From Peterkaempfera bronchialis (GTDB taxonomy: Bacteria; Actinomycetota; Actinomycetes; Streptomycetales; Streptomycetaceae), in contig NZ_CP031264.1 in assembly GCF_003258605.2 (NCBI RefSeq), forward strand, positions 4,588,001 to 4,652,000: a stretch of DNA of 64,000 nt, given 5' to 3'. Both the position numbers and the translations under genes were made by a program. The first letter of the stretch is position 1. Each line of letters begins with the position of its first letter. This document shows, piece after piece, positions 55,044-63,790 of the stretch. The notes beneath the pieces were generated by a model. The model saw only the letters and a list, made by a program, of their open reading frames with translations. It did no database searches and was not told where the DNA came from.

Positions 55044-55541
55044 ATGGTCCTCGCCCTTGTGGTGTGTGCGGTGGTCGTCGCGGTAGGTGTGGCGGGCCTG
55101 GTGGTCTTCGCGCTGCGGCGGCGGCTGATCCAGCGGGTCGGCGGCACGTTCGACTGCAGCCTGCGACTCAAAATGCCGGCCCCTGCGGCCGTCGCGCCGC
55201 CTCCCACCGACGACGAGCCCGCCCCGGCCCCGGCCCACCCGGCCGATGGCAAGGGGTGGGTTTTCGGTATCGCCCGCTACAGCGGCGACGCCATCGAGTG
55301 GTTCCGGGTCTTCTCCTATGCGCCGCGACCCCGCCGGGTACTGCTCCGCTCCGACATCGAGGTCCTGGGCCGCCGCTACCCCGCCGGGCAGGAGGAACTG
55401 GCCCTGCTCTCCGGCTCCGTGGTGCTGCGGTGCCTGCACCGGACCGCCCCGCTGGAGCTGGCCATGAGCGAGGACGCCCTGACCGGCTTCCTGGCCTGGC
55501 TGGAGGCCGCCCCGCCCGGTCAGCGGGTCAACGTCGCCTGA
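55044..55541 (+). CDS. DUF2550 family membrane-anchored protein
   Basis: A 165-residue protein. The ATG at 55044 lies 9 nt after AGGAGG; a GTG at 55038 is the alternative. One N-terminal membrane helix (VLALVVCAVVVAVGVAGLVVFAL) is followed by RRRLIQRVGGTFDCSLR, a Pro-rich linker and a PH-like beta domain (WVFGIARYSGDAIEWFRVFSYAPRPRRVL). DUF2550 follows atpC in mycobacteria also. The function is not known. Confidence 0.9.
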   Translation: MVLALVVCAVVVAVGVAGLVVFALRRRLIQRVGGTFDCSLRLKMPAPAAVAPPPTDDEPAPAPAHPADGKGWVFGIARYSGDAIEWFRVFSYAPRPRRVLLRSDIEVLGRRYPAGQEELALLSGSVVLRCLHRTAPLELAMSEDALTGFLAWLEAAPPGQRVNVA

Positions 55542-55605
55542 CCGCCCGCCCGGGCCCGGGTGTGGCCCCGGGTGCGGCCTGCTTTCTGCGCCGTGGGGGC
55601 GTGGG

Positions 55606-55611
55606 TAGGCT
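55606..55611 (+). promoter_or_regulatory. -10 element TAGGCT of a leaderless promoter
   Basis: TAGGCT lies 6 bp before the ATG of the adenosyltransferase gene, with no ribosome site. It matches the leaderless layout seen at several other starts in the window. Confidence 0.55.
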
Positions 55612-55617
55612 GCGGCC

Positions 55618-56190
55618 ATGGTCAACCTCACCCGGATCTACACCCGTACCGGCGACGACGGCACCACGGCACTCGGCGACATGAGCCGCACCACCAAGAC
55701 CGACCCCCGGCTGGTGGCCTACGCCGACGCCAACGAGGCCAACGCCGCGATCGGCGTGGCCCTGGCGGCGGGCTCGCTCCCCGACGACGTCTCCGCCGTC
55801 CTCACCCGGGTCCAGAACGACCTCTTCGACGTGGGCGCGGATCTGGCCACGCCGGTCGTGGAGGACCCCAAGTACCCGCCGCTGCGGGTTCTCCAGACCT
55901 ATATCGACCGGCTGGAGGAGGACTGCGACACCTACCTGGAGCAGCTGGAGAAGCTTCGCAGCTTCATCCTGCCCGGCGGCACCCCCGGCGCCGCCTACCT
56001 CCACCTGGCCTGCACCGTCGTCCGCCGGGCCGAGCGCGCCACCTGGGCCGCCATCGAGGTCCACGGCGACACCGTCAACCCGCTGACGGCCAAGTACCTC
56101 AACCGCCTCTCCGACCTGCTCTTCATCCTGGCCCGGGTCGCCAACAAGGAGCGCGGCGACGTGCTCTGGGTGCCGGGGGAGAACCGCTGA
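55618..56190 (+). CDS. Cob(I)alamin adenosyltransferase (PduO type)
   Basis: A 190-residue ATP:corrinoid adenosyltransferase. The N-terminal ATP loop IYTRTGDDGTTALGD and the C-terminal ARVANKERGDVLWVPGENR are both diagnostic, as is CTVVRRAERATW. The trimeric PduO family makes adenosylcobalamin and often hands it to methylmalonyl-CoA mutase. It is probably leaderless. Its last 20 codons and stop are repeated twice more downstream by a 97-bp tandem repeat, leaving the protein intact. Confidence 0.95.
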   Translation: MVNLTRIYTRTGDDGTTALGDMSRTTKTDPRLVAYADANEANAAIGVALAAGSLPDDVSAVLTRVQNDLFDVGADLATPVVEDPKYPPLRVLQTYIDRLEEDCDTYLEQLEKLRSFILPGGTPGAAYLHLACTVVRRAERATWAAIEVHGDTVNPLTAKYLNRLSDLLFILARVANKERGDVLWVPGENR

Positions 56191-56387
56191 GGGTTGCGGC
56201 GTGGCCGGGGGAGTGGGGGTCGGGGTGGCCCGGGTCGCCGACAAGGAGCGCGGCGACGTGCTCTGGGTGCCGGGGGAGAACCGCTGAGGGTTGTGGCGTG
56301 GCCGGGGGAGTGGGGGTCGGGGTGGCCCGGGTCGCCAACAAGGAGCGTGGCGACGTGCTGTGGGTGCCGGGGGAGAACCGCTGAGGG
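56131..56387. repeat. 97-bp tandem repeat of the adenosyltransferase 3' end
   Basis: Copy 1 (56131-56227) includes the last 20 codons and stop of the gene plus 37 bp. Copy 2 is 56228-56324 and partial copy 3 is 56325-56387. They differ at only a few bases. As 97 is not a multiple of three and each unit carries the stop, the extra copies are noncoding. Confidence 0.95.
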
Positions 56388-56401
56388 CCTTTGCACGCCG
56401 G

Positions 56402-56722
56402 CTAGCCGTTGGGCCCGGCCAGCATGCCCCGGGCCCGCGCCGCGTCATCGGGCCAGACCATCACCCGGGCGCCCTGGGTGGTGTGCACCACCGTGTTGCG
56501 GATGCCCGCCTCGTCCAGCAGCCGGGTCAGCCGCAGCGCCTCCTCCGCGTCGCGCGGCGCGGCCACGCTGACCAGCAGCCCGTACTCGCCCGGCGCACCC
56601 GAGCGCGGGGCCCGCGACACCAGCGACTTGCCGCCGCTGAACGTCCAGCGCAGCAGCAGTACCAGAAACCCCACCACGGCCATCGACACCAGCAGCCCGA
56701 GCAAGGGGTCGAGCCTGTTCAT
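56402..56722 (-). CDS. Small membrane protein (106 aa)
   Basis: A 106-residue protein; GGAGG lies about 11 nt before the ATG at 56722. One membrane helix (LDPLLGLLVSMAVVGFLVLLLRW) is followed by a small soluble domain (YGLLVSVAAPRDAEEALRLTRLLDEAGIRNTVVHTT). That pattern, a strand, a helix listing residues in EALRLTRLL form and a strand, suggests a small ferredoxin-like sensor fold similar to DUF2007. It is convergent with the adenosyltransferase gene. The function is unknown. Confidence 0.72.
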   Translation of the reverse strand: MNRLDPLLGLLVSMAVVGFLVLLLRWTFSGGKSLVSRAPRSGAPGEYGLLVSVAAPRDAEEALRLTRLLDEAGIRNTVVHTTQGARVMVWPDDAARARGMLAGPNG

Positions 56723-56901
56723 GGACGCCCCACCTCCCGTACCCGGCGGCCGTCCGCCCGGCGGGGGGAACCGGACGGAGATCACACCTTCCATTCTCAC
56801 CACAGCGCCGTACCCGGCGTTAGAGTCCGGACCGAAGCGGCGCGGCTCGGGCGGTGACCCCTGCCCCGGCCGGACGGCCGCAGGGCCTTGGGAGGAGCAG
56901 C

Positions 56902-57759
56902 GTGAGCAAGAGGATCGCCGTCGTCGGAGCCGGTCTGATGGGATCGGGCATCGCCCAGGTGTCGGCTCAGGCCGGGTACGAGGTCGTGCTGCGGGACGTC
57001 ACCGAGGAGGCGCTGCGGCGCGGACTGGGCGGCATCCGGGCCTCCTATGACCGGTTCGTCGCCAAGGGGAAGCTCTCCGCCGAGGAGGCAGAGGCGGCCC
57101 TGGGCCGGATCACCACCACCACCGACCTGGAGGCCGCCGCCGACGCCGACCTGATCGTCGAGGCCGTCTTCGAGAAGCTGGAGGTCAAGCAGGAGGTCTT
57201 CCGCGATCTCGACCGCATCGCCGGTGACGGCGCGGTCCTGGCCACCAACACCTCCGCCATCCCGATCACCCGCATCGCCGCCGTCACCGAGCGGCCGGAG
57301 AGCGTGGTCGGCACCCACTTCTTCTCGCCGGTGCCGATGATGCAGCTCTGTGAGCTGGTGCGCGGCTACAAGACCAGCGACGAGACCCTGGCCGCCGCCC
57401 GCGCCTTCGCCGAGGGTGTCGGCAAGACGGTGGTGGTGGTCAACCGCGATGTGGCCGGCTTTGTGACCACCCGGCTGATCACCGCCCTGGTGGTGGAGGC
57501 GGTCAAGCTCTATGAGTCCGGGGTGGCCTCCGCCGAGGACATCGACGTCGCCTGCCGGCTCGGCTTCGGCCACGCCATGGGCCCGCTGGCCACCGCCGAC
57601 CTCACCGGCGTCGACATCCTGCTGAACGCCGCCCGGAACATCTACACCGAGACCCAGGACGAGAAATTCTCGCCGCCGGAGATCATGGCCCGAATGGTGA
57701 CCGCAGGCGACCTCGGCCGCAAGAGCGGGCGCGGTTTCTACCCGTACGAAGAGAAGTGA
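56902..57759 (+). CDS. 3-hydroxybutyryl-CoA dehydrogenase family protein
   Basis: A 285-residue NAD(P)-dependent 3-hydroxyacyl-CoA dehydrogenase. The GTG at 56902 follows GGAGGAG. The Rossmann motif is VVGAGLMGSGIAQ. The catalytic residues lie in GTHFFSPVPMMQLCELV (His) and the preceding VEAVFE segment (Glu), and the C-terminal dimer domain has FGHAMGPLATADLTGVD and RKSGRGFYPY. It may act in butyryl/ethylmalonyl-CoA or polyhydroxybutyrate metabolism. It is a single gene. Confidence 0.93.
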   Translation: MSKRIAVVGAGLMGSGIAQVSAQAGYEVVLRDVTEEALRRGLGGIRASYDRFVAKGKLSAEEAEAALGRITTTTDLEAAADADLIVEAVFEKLEVKQEVFRDLDRIAGDGAVLATNTSAIPITRIAAVTERPESVVGTHFFSPVPMMQLCELVRGYKTSDETLAAARAFAEGVGKTVVVVNRDVAGFVTTRLITALVVEAVKLYESGVASAEDIDVACRLGFGHAMGPLATADLTGVDILLNAARNIYTETQDEKFSPPEIMARMVTAGDLGRKSGRGFYPYEEK

Positions 57760-57764
57760 GCCAG

Positions 57765-57803
57765 GACGGCGGGCGCCCCGTGGCACACCGGGCGCCCGCC
57801 GTC
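57765..57803 (+). terminator. Terminator after the hydroxyacyl-CoA dehydrogenase gene
   Basis: A perfect 14-bp stem (GACGGCGGGCGCCC and complement) with an 11-base loop, starting 5 bp after the stop. Confidence 0.88.
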
Positions 57804-57940
57804 GCGCACCCCGGGGTGAACTTGCTCACCTCTGCGGCAAGACAGGGTTATTCCGGCGCCGGATGGGCTGTAATCGAGCGAGGGCCGGAGAGGGAACCGC
57901 CCGTATTCCCCCGGACGAGTGAATTCGTTTCAGATGTGGT

Positions 57941-57970
57941 CAGGACCAGCAACCTGCACACCTGGTCCTG
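57941..57970 (+). promoter_or_regulatory. Inverted repeat in the STAS gene leader
   Basis: CAGGACCAG and CTGGTCCTG (9 bp, perfect) flank 12 bases, 50 bp before the STAS start codon. It may be an operator or a leader hairpin. TGTAAT near 57870 is a possible -10 upstream. Confidence 0.45.
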
Positions 57971-58019
57971 CGTCAGATGAGAGAAGTACCGGAACGGGCA
58001 CCTGCGGAGGAGAAGGGGC

Positions 58020-58439
58020 ATGCGCATCACGGGCGACCACGCCCAGCTGGCTGTCGAAGGGCGTCTCGACGTGCGCACCGCCGCGGATGCCCGGGCCGTG
58101 CTGCATGAAGCGGTGGACGGCGGCGGAGGCGATCTGGTCCTGGACCTCGCCCGGCTGGACTCCTGGGACGCCACCGGTCTCGGCGTGATCATGGGCACCC
58201 ACCGCCGGGCCGGCCGGCTCGGACGGCGGCTGGTGCTGCGGGCCGTCCCCGGGCAGTTGCAGCGGCTGCTGGTCGCCACCCGGCTGCACCGCATCCTGGC
58301 CATCGAGGGAGCCGTACGCGACCCCGGCGGCGCCACCCTTCCCGCCGCCACCCTGCCTGCCGCCGCCGGCCTCCCCGCCGCAGGCAGCCCCGCCCACCAC
58401 CCCGCCCCGGCCACCGCCGGTGCCACCGCCGGCGCCTGA
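58020..58439 (+). CDS. STAS domain protein (anti-sigma factor antagonist type)
   Basis: A 139-residue protein with GGAGGAG before the ATG. The STAS domain covers residues 1-100. At the usual phosphorylation loop, where SpoIIAA-type proteins have DSSG, it reads SWDATGLGVIMG, leaving a threonine as possible phosphoacceptor. The last 40 residues are Ala/Pro/Gly-rich repeats (LPAATLPAAAGLPAAG). No anti-sigma kinase or sigma factor gene is adjacent, so its partner is unknown. Confidence 0.85.
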   Translation: MRITGDHAQLAVEGRLDVRTAADARAVLHEAVDGGGGDLVLDLARLDSWDATGLGVIMGTHRRAGRLGRRLVLRAVPGQLQRLLVATRLHRILAIEGAVRDPGGATLPAATLPAAAGLPAAGSPAHHPAPATAGATAGA

Positions 58440-58631
58440 CTCCCCGCCGCCGCCGGGCCTTCGGCCGCCGCGCGCACCGCTCCGGGAAGGCCATCGAACG
58501 GCCGTGCCCATGCCCGGGGTTGGTCAGGAGTGGGCGAGGGTCTAGGGTTCGCCATCGAGAGGCCCGGATCAGGAGCCGGGTTCGGGCGGCCGACCGGTCC
58601 GGTCACGGTCTACAGGGGCGGAGCGACGACG

Positions 58632-61070
58632 ATGAACCCATCACCCGGGGACTCCCTGCCGGGCAAATCCGGCGGCACCCCCGCCAACCGGCCCGCACTT
58701 CCGGCCCTTCGCACACCCCCCGCGCTGCCCGAGCGGCCCGCCGCGTCCACCCCCGACCGGCTGCTGCCCGCCCTCCCGGCCCCCCGACCGCCGGACGGCG
58801 CCCTCGTGCTCGCCTCCGCCGCCGCTGCCGAGGGCGAAAGCCCCAGGCTGCGCACCGGCGAGGTCGTGGCAGGCACCTTCCTGGTCACCCTGGGCCTCCC
58901 GGAAGGCTCCGAGGCCCGCCCCTGCCCCGCCGACCGGCTCCCCGACCCCCGGCCCGTCACCCGGGCCGGCGGCGCCCGCCGTACCCCGTCCGGGCCCGCC
59001 GCCCCCACCGGCCCGGTGGCGCTGGGCACCGGCCCCGGCGGCACCGCCCTGCTGGAGCGCGAGGCCGAGGTCGAGCGGCTGCGCGGCCTGCTCTCCCAGG
59101 GCCGCTCCATCCGGGTCGCCGGGCCGTCCGGCTCCGGCCGCAGCGCGCTGCTGGCCGCCGTCGCAGACTCCTGCGCCGGCCTCGCCCCGGACGGCGTCGT
59201 CCGGCTCACCGGCTACCGGCGGACCCTCGCCGACCTGCTCCAGGACCTCTTCACGGCCACCCACCGGGCCTCCGGCTACCGCCCCGCACCCGACCGGCTG
59301 GCGCAACTGCTGGCCGGAGTGGGCGCCATCGTGGTCGTGGACGATGTGGAGTTCGGCGGCGCCGCCCTGGAGGAACTTCTCGACAGCGCACCCGAATGCG
59401 CCTTCCTGATCTCCACCACCCCGGACACCGCGCCCCCGCCCGCCGACTCACGGCTGGCCGAGGCCACCCTCGAAGGGCTCTCCCGCGACGCCTGCCTGGA
59501 GCTCCTTACCGGGCTCGCCGGGCGGCCGCTGGACGAGTTCGAGCGGGCCTGGGCGGTGGACCTCTGGTTCGAGTCCGAGGGGCTGCCGCTGCGCTTCGTC
59601 CAGGCCGGCGCCCTGCTGCGGCACCGGGACGTCGCGGCGGACGCGCTGGCCGTCGCCCGGGAGGAGCGGGCGTCCCTCTTCGGCATCTCCACCGGGGACG
59701 ACCACGAGCCCGACGACGACCCGGCCGTCCACGAGGAGGCCCTGCGGCAGTCCGTGCCGCTGCCCTCGGTAGCCGAGAGCGCCGCCCCCGCCGTACGCCT
59801 CGCCGAGGGGCTAGGCGGGCCCGCCCGGGCCGTGCTGCGGCTTGCCGTCGCCCTCGGCGGCCAGTGCCCCACCGCCCCGCACCTGCCCGCCCTGATCGAC
59901 GTCGGCCAGGGCGAGAGCGCGCTGCACGAACTGGTCGACTGCGGCCTCGCCGTCTCCACGGGCGAGCACCACCGGCTCAGCGAGGGCGTCCACCGGCTGC
60001 TCGCCCAGGAGTGGCAGACCGGGGACATCGCCCATGGGGCGGCGCAGCACTTCGCCTGGTGGGTGGGTCACTCCTCGGTCAGCCCCGAGCAGGTGGCGGC
60101 CGAGGCCGAGGTGCTGATCGCGGCCATGTACGCGGACCGGGACACCGGACGGCACGGCTCGGTGGTGCTGCTGGCGCGGGCCGCCGCACCCGCCTTCGCC
60201 GTGGCGCTGCGCTGGGGGGCCTGGGAGCAGACCCTCCGGCTGGGACTGGAGTCCGCCCGGGCCGCCGGTGCGGTCGCCGACGAGGCGTGGTTCCACCATG
60301 AGCTCGGGGTGCTGGCGCTGGCGACGGGCGCGGAGAACCGGGCCCGGACCGAGTTCGACGCCTCGATCGCGCTGCGCGGGGCCCTCGGCGACACCCGCAG
60401 CGACGCCGCGGTGCGGCGGATGCTGGGCCTGCTGGCGGGCGCCGAGAACGCGACGGCCGCCCTCGGCGGACCGGCCACCAAGCAGCTCCCGACGCGCACC
60501 ATGGGCCAGATACCCTGGCGGCGCAGCGGCGCCGTGGCCAGGGACGCGCGCACCGCACGGCGGCGGAACCTGATGGCCGCCGGCGCGGGCGTGGTGCTGC
60601 TGGCGGGGCTGGGTACGGTCGTGGGACTCACCACCGCCGACGGCGATCCGGCCTCCCCGGCGCCGTCGAGCACCGTCCCGGAGGTCTCGGACGATGTGGT
60701 CCCGACGGATCTGGGGAACGTCACCCTGCCGCCGTCCTCCGCCGCGCCGTCCACCTCGCCCAGCGGCACGGCCGCGACCACCTCTCCCCCGCCCAGCGGT
60801 ACCGCTCAGCCGACGCCCACTGCCACGGCCACCGTCTCGGCCACTGCCACGGCCACGGCCACGGCTTCACAGAGCAAGGAGGGCGTCCCGGCTCCGCCGA
60901 GCCTCACGCCCACACCGCATCAGAGCAGCAAGAATTCGACGGCCCGCCCGAAGCCGTCCGGGTCCGCTTCGAAGACCACGGCTCCAGCGGAGCCGACTCC
61001 ACCCACTGATCCGCCTGCGACGGAGCCCACGGTCTCCGACCCGCCTACGGATGAAGCGACCGGCAGTTAG
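58632..61070 (+). CDS. Membrane-anchored P-loop ATPase (STAND/AAA-like) with Ser/Thr/Pro-rich tail
   Basis: An 812-residue protein; GGAG lies 8 nt before the ATG at 58632. After a Pro-rich 130-residue lead, the P-loop reads [16 protein letters not shown], so the usual Walker A lysine is arginine. Walker B is [11 protein letters not shown] winged-helix-like and helical-repeat region follows (to about residue 640), with [22 protein letters not shown] resembling a tetratricopeptide unit. One membrane helix ([21 protein letters not shown]) near residue 660 precedes about 135 residues of Ser/Thr/Pro-rich, probably extracellular sequence. Its stop overlaps the nucS stop on the other strand by 4 bp. 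The function is unknown. Confidence 0.82.
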   Translation: MNPSPGDSLPGKSGGTPANRPALPALRTPPALPERPAASTPDRLLPALPAPRPPDGALVLASAAAAEGESPRLRTGEVVAGTFLVTLGLPEGSEARPCPADRLPDPRPVTRAGGARRTPSGPAAPTGPVALGTGPGGTALLEREAEVERLRGLLSQGRSIRVAGPSGSGRSALLAAVADSCAGLAPDGVVRLTGYRRTLADLLQDLFTATHRASGYRPAPDRLAQLLAGVGAIVVVDDVEFGGAALEELLDSAPECAFLISTTPDTAPPPADSRLAEATLEGLSRDACLELLTGLAGRPLDEFERAWAVDLWFESEGLPLRFVQAGALLRHRDVAADALAVAREERASLFGISTGDDHEPDDDPAVHEEALRQSVPLPSVAESAAPAVRLAEGLGGPARAVLRLAVALGGQCPTAPHLPALIDVGQGESALHELVDCGLAVSTGEHHRLSEGVHRLLAQEWQTGDIAHGAAQHFAWWVGHSSVSPEQVAAEAEVLIAAMYADRDTGRHGSVVLLARAAAPAFAVALRWGAWEQTLRLGLESARAAGAVADEAWFHHELGVLALATGAENRARTEFDASIALRGALGDTRSDAAVRRMLGLLAGAENATAALGGPATKQLPTRTMGQIPWRRSGAVARDARTARRRNLMAAGAGVVLLAGLGTVVGLTTADGDPASPAPSSTVPEVSDDVVPTDLGNVTLPPSSAAPSTSPSGTAATTSPPPSGTAQPTPTATATVSATATATATASQSKEGVPAPPSLTPTPHQSSKNSTARPKPSGSASKTTAPAEPTPPTDPPATEPTVSDPPTDEATGS

Positions 61071-61726
61071 AACAGCTTCAGCTTGTCGTCCTCGATGCCG
61101 CGCAGCCCGTCGTAGTCCAGCACCACGCAGCCGATGCCCCGGTCGGTGGCGAGCACCCGGGCCTGCGGCTTGATCTCCTGCGCGGCGAAGACGCCCTTGA
61201 CGGGTGCCAGCAGCGGGTCGCGGTTGAGCAGCTCCAGATAGCGGGTGAGCTGTTCCACGCCGTCGATCTCGCCGCGCCGCTTGATTTCCACGGCGACGGT
61301 CGCCCCGGTGGAGTCCCGGCAGAGGATGTCCACCGGGCCGATGGCGGTGGGGTACTCGCGGCGGATCAGCGTCCACCCCTCGCCGAGCACCTCCATGCGG
61401 TCGGCCAGCAGCTCCTGGAGGTGGGCCTCCACCCCGTCCTTGATCAGTCCGGGGTCGACGCCCAGCTCGTGCGAGGAGTCATGGAGTACCTCGTCCAGGG
61501 TGATGATCAGCTTCTCACCGCCCTTGTTGACGACCGTCCACACACCGTCGGCCTCCTTGAGGCTGCACGGCGGCGACATCCAGTTGAGCGGTTTGTAGGC
61601 GCGGTCGTCCGCATGGATGGAGACCGAGCCGTCGGCCTTCACCAGGATCAGCCGGGTCGCGGTGGGCAGGTGGGCGGAGAGCCGTCCGGCGTAGTCGACG
61701 GAGCAGCGGGCAATGACGAGACGCAC
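61067..61726 (-). CDS. nucS: Mismatch-specific endonuclease NucS/EndoMS
   Basis: A 219-residue nuclease of the non-canonical mismatch repair pathway that replaces MutS/MutL in actinobacteria. The GTG at 61726 is probably leaderless. The N-terminal DNA-binding half has [11 protein letters not shown] and [15 protein letters not shown]. The PD-(D/E)xK site is D133 (GPVDIL), E147 and K149 (VAVEIKRRG). The C-terminus DKLKLF is a beta-clamp-binding motif. The tail-to-tail 4-bp overlap (TTAG) with the ATPase gene leaves no room for a terminator. Confidence 0.96.
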   Translation of the reverse strand: MRLVIARCSVDYAGRLSAHLPTATRLILVKADGSVSIHADDRAYKPLNWMSPPCSLKEADGVWTVVNKGGEKLIITLDEVLHDSSHELGVDPGLIKDGVEAHLQELLADRMEVLGEGWTLIRREYPTAIGPVDILCRDSTGATVAVEIKRRGEIDGVEQLTRYLELLNRDPLLAPVKGVFAAQEIKPQARVLATDRGIGCVVLDYDGLRGIEDDKLKLF

Positions 61727-61734
61727 GGTCGACC

Positions 61735-61740
61735 ACGCTA
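61735..61740 (-). promoter_or_regulatory. -10 element TAGCGT of the nucS promoter
   Basis: On the minus strand TAGCGT lies 8 bp before the nucS GTG with no ribosome site between, which again fits a leaderless mRNA. Confidence 0.45.
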
Positions 61741-61741
61741 G

Positions 61742-62100
61742 CCCACCGGGGCCATTCGGTGCGATTCGCGGGGAGCGCGGACCCCGGCAGTCTCCGGCGG
61801 CGCCCGGCGCCGGACCCCGGAGGAGACCCCTCCGCCGTTCGTGCCCGAGCGGGTTGGCCGGATGTGACCGTCGATCCCTGGTGGGTTGCGTACCCGGTGG
61901 CTTACGGTGTGTCACGACCGAGGTGAGGGGGACGGTGTCTGACGAAACATCATATGATTTCGCGCCATCTCCTTCCCATGGCACCAGGTTTCGGCGAGAG
62001 TCTCCGGAGAGGGTTACTCCGCCTGCTGAGCACGGCACGGCACCATCCGCACACCGCACCGCTCCCCGGGTCGGCCCGGGGGGTGGCGAGAGGAGAACCC
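61742..62100. promoter_or_regulatory. Divergent nucS / SCO5389-like intergenic region (no gene)
   Basis: No coding frame is supported. The notable element is ATCATATGAT (61949-61958), an AT-only-like 10-bp palindrome flanked by GAAAC and TTTCG, unusual in such GC-rich DNA. It may be a regulator site or the -10 area of the rightward gene, about 145 bp before its start. Confidence 0.45.
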
Positions 62101-62493
62101 ATGTCGCTCGACGTCTCACCGGCCCTGCTCGAAAAGGCCGAGCGAGGCGAGGTCGACGAGAGGGAATTCGTCGACTGCGTCCGTACCTCCCTGCCCTACG
62201 CCTGGAACCTGATCAGCTCGCTGGTCGCCCAGCTCCAGGTGGACGGCACCAGCTTCGCCGACAACCAGGTGCCGCCGCCGGACGAGCAGGCCCGTGGCCA
62301 GCTGCTGCGCGCGCTGGCGAGCGACGCCATCCGGGGCGCCCTCCAGCGGCACTTCGGTGTCCGCCTCGCCTTCCAGAACTGCCACCGGGTTGCGGTGTTC
62401 GCCCCTGTCGAGGAGACCGAGGGCCGGTTCGAGCGGTTCACCTCCGTGCGGGCGCAGCTGCTCAACCAGTCGCCGGAGCTGCGTGACTGCTGA
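62101..62493 (+). CDS. SCO5389-family conserved protein
   Basis: A 130-residue cytoplasmic protein; GAGAGGAG precedes the ATG. It is conserved next to nucS in streptomycetes and is known there only as the SCO5389 family. It is mostly helical ([38 protein letters not shown]), with a second helix [28 protein letters not shown]. There is no catalytic motif, signal peptide or membrane segment. The function is not known. Confidence 0.88.
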   Translation: MSLDVSPALLEKAERGEVDEREFVDCVRTSLPYAWNLISSLVAQLQVDGTSFADNQVPPPDEQARGQLLRALASDAIRGALQRHFGVRLAFQNCHRVAVFAPVEETEGRFERFTSVRAQLLNQSPELRDC

Positions 62494-62545
62494 CCCCGGC
62501 CCGTCCCTGCGGTGAGGCGTCCCCGACGGCGCTCCGCGCATCGCC

Positions 62546-63790
62546 TCATCGCAGGAGCGGTAGGACGTCCGAGCCGAGCCGGGTGACGTTCCCCAGGGTC
62601 GCCGCGCGGTCCCCTGAGCCCTCCACCAGCAGCGCGAAGCGGCGCACGCCGGTGCGCTCGGCGGTGGCCAGCATCCGGTCGGCGCAGAGCTTCGGAGTAC
62701 CGACCGCGTGCAGGTCGCAAAGCAGCTCGGTGTAGTCGCGGGGGTCGCGCATCCGCCGCTCCCGGCCGTCCACCGTGCGGTGGGCGCCGAGCCCGTACCG
62801 GAACCACTCCGGCATCGCGGCGAGCAGGGTGGTACGCGCCTCCGCCGTGCTGTCGGCCACCTGGGCCACCCCCGCCGCCACATGGCCGCGCTCGGCGCGC
62901 GCGATCTGCTCCGGGGTACGGCCGGCCGCACGGGCCATGGCCCGGTAGGCGGCCACCATCTCCTGCTTGTCCTCGTCGCCCGAGTGCATGCCCAGCAGCA
63001 TCGGCAGCCCGCGCTCGGCGGCCAGCCGCAGCGAGCTGCGCGAGGTGCAGGCGACCACCACGGGCGGTCCGCCGGCGGCGGGTGTGATCCGGGCAGCGCC
63101 GGGGGCGGCGGGCGGGCGGGTGGAGTCCGAGCGCTGCCGGGGGAAGGCCGGCCGGGTGTGCGGTTCCGGCCGGTGTCGAGGGCTGTGGACCGGCCCGCCG
63201 TGGACCGGCCCGCCGGAGGCGGGTACGGGCGGCTCGGTGGCCCGGGGCACCACCGGGACCTCGGGGAAGGCGAACGCCGGGCCGTCCGCGCCGACCCGGG
63301 AGCCGCGCAGCCAGCGCAGCAGCAGGTCGAGCCGCTCCGCGAAGCCGGTCTCATAGGCGGCGACCCCGGTGCCGAAGACCGCCAGGTCCACCCAGGGCCC
63401 GCCCCGGCCGACCCCGAGGGTGAAGCGCCCGCCCGAGGTGAGGTGCAGCAGCGCCGCCTGCTCGCCCAGCGCCACCGGGTGCGCCGTGGAGAGTACGCTC
63501 ACGGCGGTGCCGACCGTGATCCGGCGGGTGCGGCCGAGCAGCAGCGCGGCCAGCGTGGCGGCGTCGGGGCAGACCCCGTACGGCACGAAGTGGTGCTCGG
63601 CGAGCCAGACGCTGTCCAGCCCGGCGCGCTCGGCGGCCACCGCCGCGCTCACCGTGCGCTCCAGTGCCTCCGCGTGCCGCTGCCCGGGGAACTGCGCGGA
63701 GAGCAGGAAGGCCCCGGCGTGGATGGCGTCGACCGGTGCGTCGGCCGTGGCCCCAGCGCCGACGCCGGTCGCGGCTCTCGTGTCGGTCAT
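62546..63790 (-). CDS. LLM class flavin-dependent oxidoreductase with internal insertion
   Basis: A 414-residue luciferase-like oxidoreductase; GAGGGAGA precedes the ATG at 63790. The core has GAFLLSAQFPGQ, AAERAGLDSVWLAEHHF, RRITVGTAVSVLSTAHPVALGEQAALL and GRFTLGVGRGGP. Between residues about 195 and 240 there is a low-complexity insertion rich in Pro, His and Arg (GGPVHGGPVHSPRHRPEP...), where relatives have a short loop next to the active-site region. The insertion is in frame and of normal base composition. The substrate is unknown. Confidence 0.83.
   Translation of the reverse strand: MTDTRAATGVGAGATADAPVDAIHAGAFLLSAQFPGQRHAEALERTVSAAVAAERAGLDSVWLAEHHFVPYGVCPDAATLAALLLGRTRRITVGTAVSVLSTAHPVALGEQAALLHLTSGGRFTLGVGRGGPWVDLAVFGTGVAAYETGFAERLDLLLRWLRGSRVGADGPAFAFPEVPVVPRATEPPVPASGGPVHGGPVHSPRHRPEPHTRPAFPRQRSDSTRPPAAPGAARITPAAGGPPVVVACTSRSSLRLAAERGLPMLLGMHSGDEDKQEMVAAYRAMARAAGRTPEQIARAERGHVAAGVAQVADSTAEARTTLLAAMPEWFRYGLGAHRTVDGRERRMRDPRDYTELLCDLHAVGTPKLCADRMLATAERTGVRRFALLVEGSGDRAATLGNVTRLGSDVLPLLR

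Noticed and set aside
61935-62486. GTG-started frame [16 protein letters not shown]... overlapping the SCO5389-like gene
   Set aside because: It runs out of frame through the conserved 62101-62493 gene, is Arg/Pro-rich with rare codons, and lacks a ribosome site.
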